Assembly (NCBI RefSeq): GCF_035083965.1
Contig: NC_089726.1
Location: 22,242,559 to 22,306,558 of the forward strand
Reading direction: 5' to 3'
Source of the DNA: Branchiostoma lanceolatum
Taxonomy: Eukaryota; Chordata; Leptocardii; Amphioxiformes; Branchiostomatidae
DNA: 64,000 nt
Shown: one piece after another, positions 62,832 to 64,000 of the stretch
Numbering within the stretch: position 1 is the first letter of the stretch
Layout of the letters: each line of letters starts with the position of its first letter
The notes under the pieces: generated by a model
Told to the model about the DNA's origin: nothing
The model's input: only the letters and a program-made list of their open reading frames with translations
The model's database searches: none
Made by a program: the position numbers and the translations under genes

Positions 62832-63640
62832 GCAATGCTTGCAGGGAGGACACAGGCCGCGTGAGCTGGAATGAAAATATATACCCAGCTGAGACTAATT
62901 ATAAGTTCTTGGTTATGTTTTCCCTCCTTGGTTTTCCTTTACGATGGACAAATTGACAGAAGATGTAAAAGATAGTTATGACTCTAACCACTCTATCATT
63001 CTCCAGTTCACCACAAACTATTTTTTCAAAATCAGAATCAACGTAAGAATGTGTAATTCCACTCATTCTTAACGCTGTTCGACTCCAGGGTAGCTTCCCT
63101 CGCAGCCTTCTTGGAGCGCTGGTGTTTTATTTCTAATTTTTTTTTTGGGGGGGGGGCGTTGATTCGCGATTTTGATAAATTTGGGACGGGCGGAAGGGAT
63201 CGTAGAAGTCGGCGAAAAAGGGGAATAATTGGCCAGTAGAGTCAGTCCACGGTAAGGTTGATAATTTGCCCGCCTTCGAATGAAACCCTCTGGTGGCCAA
63301 ACGTCCCTGGCAAATATTCTCCCTTAAGCCGTCGTAGTTAGTCTGGTCATAGAGGCTTGATGGTAGAGACTAGCTACTTCTAGATCGTGCCTGCTCCGTC
63401 ACGCGTTTGTACAGCCATTATCTATTGATTGTTGAAGGACAAAGAAGGGCGTGGTAGCCCCCTATAGACATGCAACACAGATATTGAAAGGTCGCCGGGG
63501 CAACAACAGTAAAGCCCATTTATGAGCACGTCAAGTGGACGTCTAAATCAGTCAATCACAACTTGCGTGGAGGAAATAGAAATGAGTAAATCTAATTGAC
63601 TGGCTTTCTGTGACCTTTCGGTCTAATGGCTTGTGTCGAC
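62832..63640. other. Anonymous intergenic sequence
   Basis: No exon was recognised. There is a poly-T/poly-G run at about 63,137-63,157 and a possible degenerate hairpin-family copy at 63,180-63,375. Confidence 0.4.
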
Positions 63641-63644
63641 GTGG

Positions 63645-63787
63645 GTTTATTATATTATATTATATTATATTATATCATATCATATCATATCATATCATAT
63701 CGTATCGTATCGTATCGTATTATATTATATTATATCATATCATATCATATCATATCATATTATATCATATTATATTATTATATTACA
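63645..63787. repeat. ATATY pentanucleotide microsatellite
   Basis: About 28 units of TATAT, CATAT and CGTAT occur in blocks (T-type, C-type, CG-type, then T and C again). Open frames through it, rich in Tyr, Ile and Ser, are products of the repeat. The last 210 nt of the window show no recognised gene. Confidence 0.95.
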
Positions 63788-64000
63788 ACGTCTACACACT
63801 CAAGCATAAAACAATGGCTGGGTACACACGCGTTTTCGACTCAGTCGGCCCAATTTATACAGTTTTACTGACATCTCCTAAATACGTCGATATTGCTGGG
63901 GACGTCGGATTTTCCCGACATCTGGTAAAGGTCTCCCTACGACTTCAAAATTCCTGTTTAGACCCAACTTGCACAACAGGGTGCACAAAATGTTGAACAT

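Noticed and set aside
63610..63996. 128-codon frame with YIILYHIISYHIISY
   Set aside because: It is driven by the ATATY pentanucleotide repeat.

Overview
This is intron-rich animal nuclear DNA, not bacterial. Three multi-exon genes carry canonical GT..AG introns and are highly similar to vertebrate proteins. They sit among many short non-autonomous DNA transposons (MITEs), tRNA-derived SINEs, LINE and Penelope fragments, and minisatellites. The best guess is an invertebrate deuterostome, most likely a lancelet (Branchiostoma). That is an inference from gene content and repeat style, with no database search behind it.

Layout. 1-2.3 kb: SINE copy and anonymous sequence. 2.4-4.95 kb (+): a secreted or GPI-anchored LRR-EGF protein in three exons, followed by a CCAA-rich low-complexity tail. 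6.2-21.9 kb (+): an 11-exon TRPC-type cation channel. Its introns hold a Penelope endonuclease fragment, a LINE reverse-transcriptase fragment, pogo-like and Harbinger-like MITEs, a 125-bp tandem array and a decayed copy of the channel's own pore exon. Its stop codon lies in the first unit of a 20-bp minisatellite. 22.5-26.1 kb: non-coding, with two copies of one MITE. 26.1-39.5 kb (-): TPRA1 (GPR175-like seven-pass membrane protein), 376 aa in 11 coding exons plus a predicted leader exon, with hAT, Tc1-like and TTAA-type elements in its introns. 39.5-39.87 kb: a short bidirectional promoter with a palindromic E2F site. 39.87-56.77 kb (+): MCM2, complete, 19 exons, 891 aa. 56.8-64 kb: interspersed repeats, a family of hairpin elements, a LINE fragment, a possible small membrane-protein gene on the minus strand and an ATATY pentanucleotide array.

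How the genes relate. TPRA1 and MCM2 are divergent neighbours sharing a promoter of about 0.4 kb, and the same pair is adjacent in vertebrates, so this looks like retained ancestral linkage. The LRR and TRPC genes show no evident functional tie to them.

The most unusual structure is in MCM2 intron 4. There the 3' splice site plus the first ~40 nt of exon 5 has been tandemly copied about 20 times, giving an array of decoy splice acceptors directly upstream of the real exon. Exon coordinates were derived by hand from splice consensus and reading-frame continuity; every junction of the three main genes keeps frame.
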